Part shown: positions 5,883-6,871 of the stretch, one piece after another
Layout of the letters: each line of letters starts with the position of its first letter
How positions within the stretch are numbered: the stretch's first letter is position 1
Origin: Eggerthellaceae bacterium
GTDB taxonomy: Bacteria > Actinomycetota > Coriobacteriia > Coriobacteriales > Eggerthellaceae
Assembly: GCA_017559045.1 (NCBI GenBank)
Contig: JAFYTB010000001.1
Coordinates: 1-6,871, forward strand
Reading direction: 5' to 3'
Length of the DNA: 6,871 bases
The notes under the pieces: generated by a model
The model's database searches: none
What the model was told of the DNA's origin: nothing
The model's input: the letters and a program-made list of their open reading frames with translations, nothing else
Translations under genes and position numbers: made by a program

Positions 5883-6871
5883 CTACAGCTTCTCGATCTT
5901 GCCAAGGCACATGGTGTAGTTGGCTTGGCTGGAAATCGGGTCAAGATCCTCATCAATTCCGAGTTCGTTGTAGTTAGCATCAGCCCAACCGCCCGGAACG
6001 TAAATGCAGTCATCGCGCAGAATGGGCGTAACCTCAACAGGCATAACGATGCTGCCGCGCGGAGAGGAAATGCGCGCCATATCGAAATCGCTCAAACCAA
6101 GACGCTTTGCGGTACGCGGATGGATCATCGCCCTTCCAACCGGCTGCATCTCACGCAACCAGGGAATGGTACGACGCTGCTCGTGAACGTACATAGGACC
6201 AGATCGACCGGTAAACACCACGAAGGGGTACTCTTCGAGCAGCTCCGGCTTAGACCTCGGAGACTCGGAGCTCTCCTCCCAGTTTGGAAGCGCATCGAAT
6301 CCATTTGCATTAAGCACCTCGGAGAATACGTTCACCTTACCGCCAGGTGCACGGAACGCAGGGCGTCCTGCAGCTGCTGCGAGCTTATGCTTCTCGTAAA
6401 CAACCTCACCGTAGACAAGTCCATGAGGCTGCTCAAGGAGGCGCTCGTAGGTGATACCGCTCGGCTTAAGACACTCGTCGATATACCAAGCAATGTCAGT
6501 AGACGGGAACTCGTCCATAAAACCAAGAGCACGACCAAGCTCAAGCATGATTTGGGTATCCGCCTTGGCTTCACCAACCTGAACGGTCTTCTGGCGAAGC
6601 GTAAGCTCGGGATACCACGAATCCGATTTGAACCATTCAGGCTCAGTACGCTCAAGATAGGTGGCAGCAGGCAGAACGAGGTCGGCAAGCTGGGCGGTTT
6701 CGCTAAGATAAGGATCGACAACGGCAAGGTAGCCGATCTTCTCAAAGGCCGCCGTCGTAACGCTCGGCTGAGGCTGAGTAACAATAGGGTTAGCGCCCTG
6801 CACAATGCAAACTTCGACCTTGCCCTCGTGCATCATCCTCAAGGCATCGGGCGTGGAAAGCAGGCCCTGTC
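5883..6871 (-). CDS. Molybdopterin oxidoreductase catalytic subunit, C-terminal part (cut by window edge)
   Basis: The last 328 residues of a Mo/W-bis-PGD enzyme; the frame is open to the right edge, so TTG/ATG codons near 6834-6842 are internal. VQGANPIVTQPQP (23-35) is the 'GxNP' cofactor-binding region. DPYLSETAQLADLVLPAATYLERTE (52-76) is the conserved segment closing the central MopB domain. From PFVVFTGRSGPMYVHEQRRTIPWL (215) begins the C-terminal dinucleotide-binding domain, with HPRTAKRLGLSDFDMARISSPRG (250-272) and GGWADANYNELGIDEDLDPIS (293-313). The HEQRR...IPWLRE and GGW...NxNxL...DPIS features resemble the acetylene hydratase / pyrogallol transhydroxylase / thiosulfate reductase group. 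The N-terminal [4Fe-4S] motif, any Tat signal and the Mo ligand lie outside the window, so substrate and location cannot be read. It heads the visible operon with DmsB- and DmsC-like subunits. Confidence 0.93.
   Translation of the reverse strand, partial: QGLLSTPDALRMMHEGKVEVCIVQGANPIVTQPQPSVTTAAFEKIGYLAVVDPYLSETAQLADLVLPAATYLERTEPEWFKSDSWYPELTLRQKTVQVGEAKADTQIMLELGRALGFMDEFPSTDIAWYIDECLKPSGITYERLLEQPHGLVYGEVVYEKHKLAAAAGRPAFRAPGGKVNVFSEVLNANGFDALPNWEESSESPRSKPELLEEYPFVVFTGRSGPMYVHEQRRTIPWLREMQPVGRAMIHPRTAKRLGLSDFDMARISSPRGSIVMPVEVTPILRDDCIYVPGGWADANYNELGIDEDLDPISSQANYTMCLGKIEKL

Noticed and set aside
6834..6842. TTG/ATG codons as the start of the molybdoenzyme gene
   Set aside because: The frame is open to the window edge, the upstream residues fit the family, and the N-terminal and much of the central domain would be missing.

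Overview
The window carries seven genes, all on the minus strand, so transcription runs from the right edge to the left. I see no plus-strand gene, RNA gene, CRISPR array or insertion sequence. No non-coding stretch reaches 300 bases; the longest is about 175. Base composition looks moderately GC-rich by eye. The transporter genes largely avoid the codons TTA, CTA and TCA. Together with the membrane-anchored molybdoenzyme module, this suggests an anaerobic Coriobacteriia-type organism (Eggerthellaceae-like). That placement is an inference from gene content; no taxonomic marker gene is present.

Right part (6871 to 4421): a three-gene molybdoenzyme operon. It encodes the C-terminal 328 residues of a molybdopterin oxidoreductase catalytic subunit (cut by the window edge), a 171-residue ferredoxin subunit with four [4Fe-4S] motifs of the DmsB type, and a DmsC-type membrane anchor. 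Gaps are 12 and 1 nt. By family knowledge, electrons would pass between the membrane quinone pool (DmsC), the iron-sulfur chain (DmsB) and the Mo-bis-PGD site. The substrate cannot be read from the visible part. The tail resembles the acetylene hydratase / pyrogallol transhydroxylase branch of the family. The anchor gene appears to start at TTG, with its ribosome binding site inside the end of the ferredoxin gene, and a perfect 12-13 bp hairpin lies in its codons 6 to 15.

Middle (4420 to 1505): a 175-nt intergenic region with inverted and direct repeats around ATTCTGC and AATTTTC. It is followed by an APC-superfamily amino acid/polyamine-type permease with two extra predicted membrane segments and a soluble tail. 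Two nucleotides downstream lies a 301-codon gene of unknown function with weak DUF721-like resemblance.

Left part (1504 to 1): a Bcr/CflA-type MFS drug transporter, then 26 nt later the N-terminal 73 residues of a MATE-family exporter cut by the left edge. The four genes from permease to MATE may form one transport operon. Whether they serve the molybdoenzyme's substrate or product is speculation based only on adjacency.
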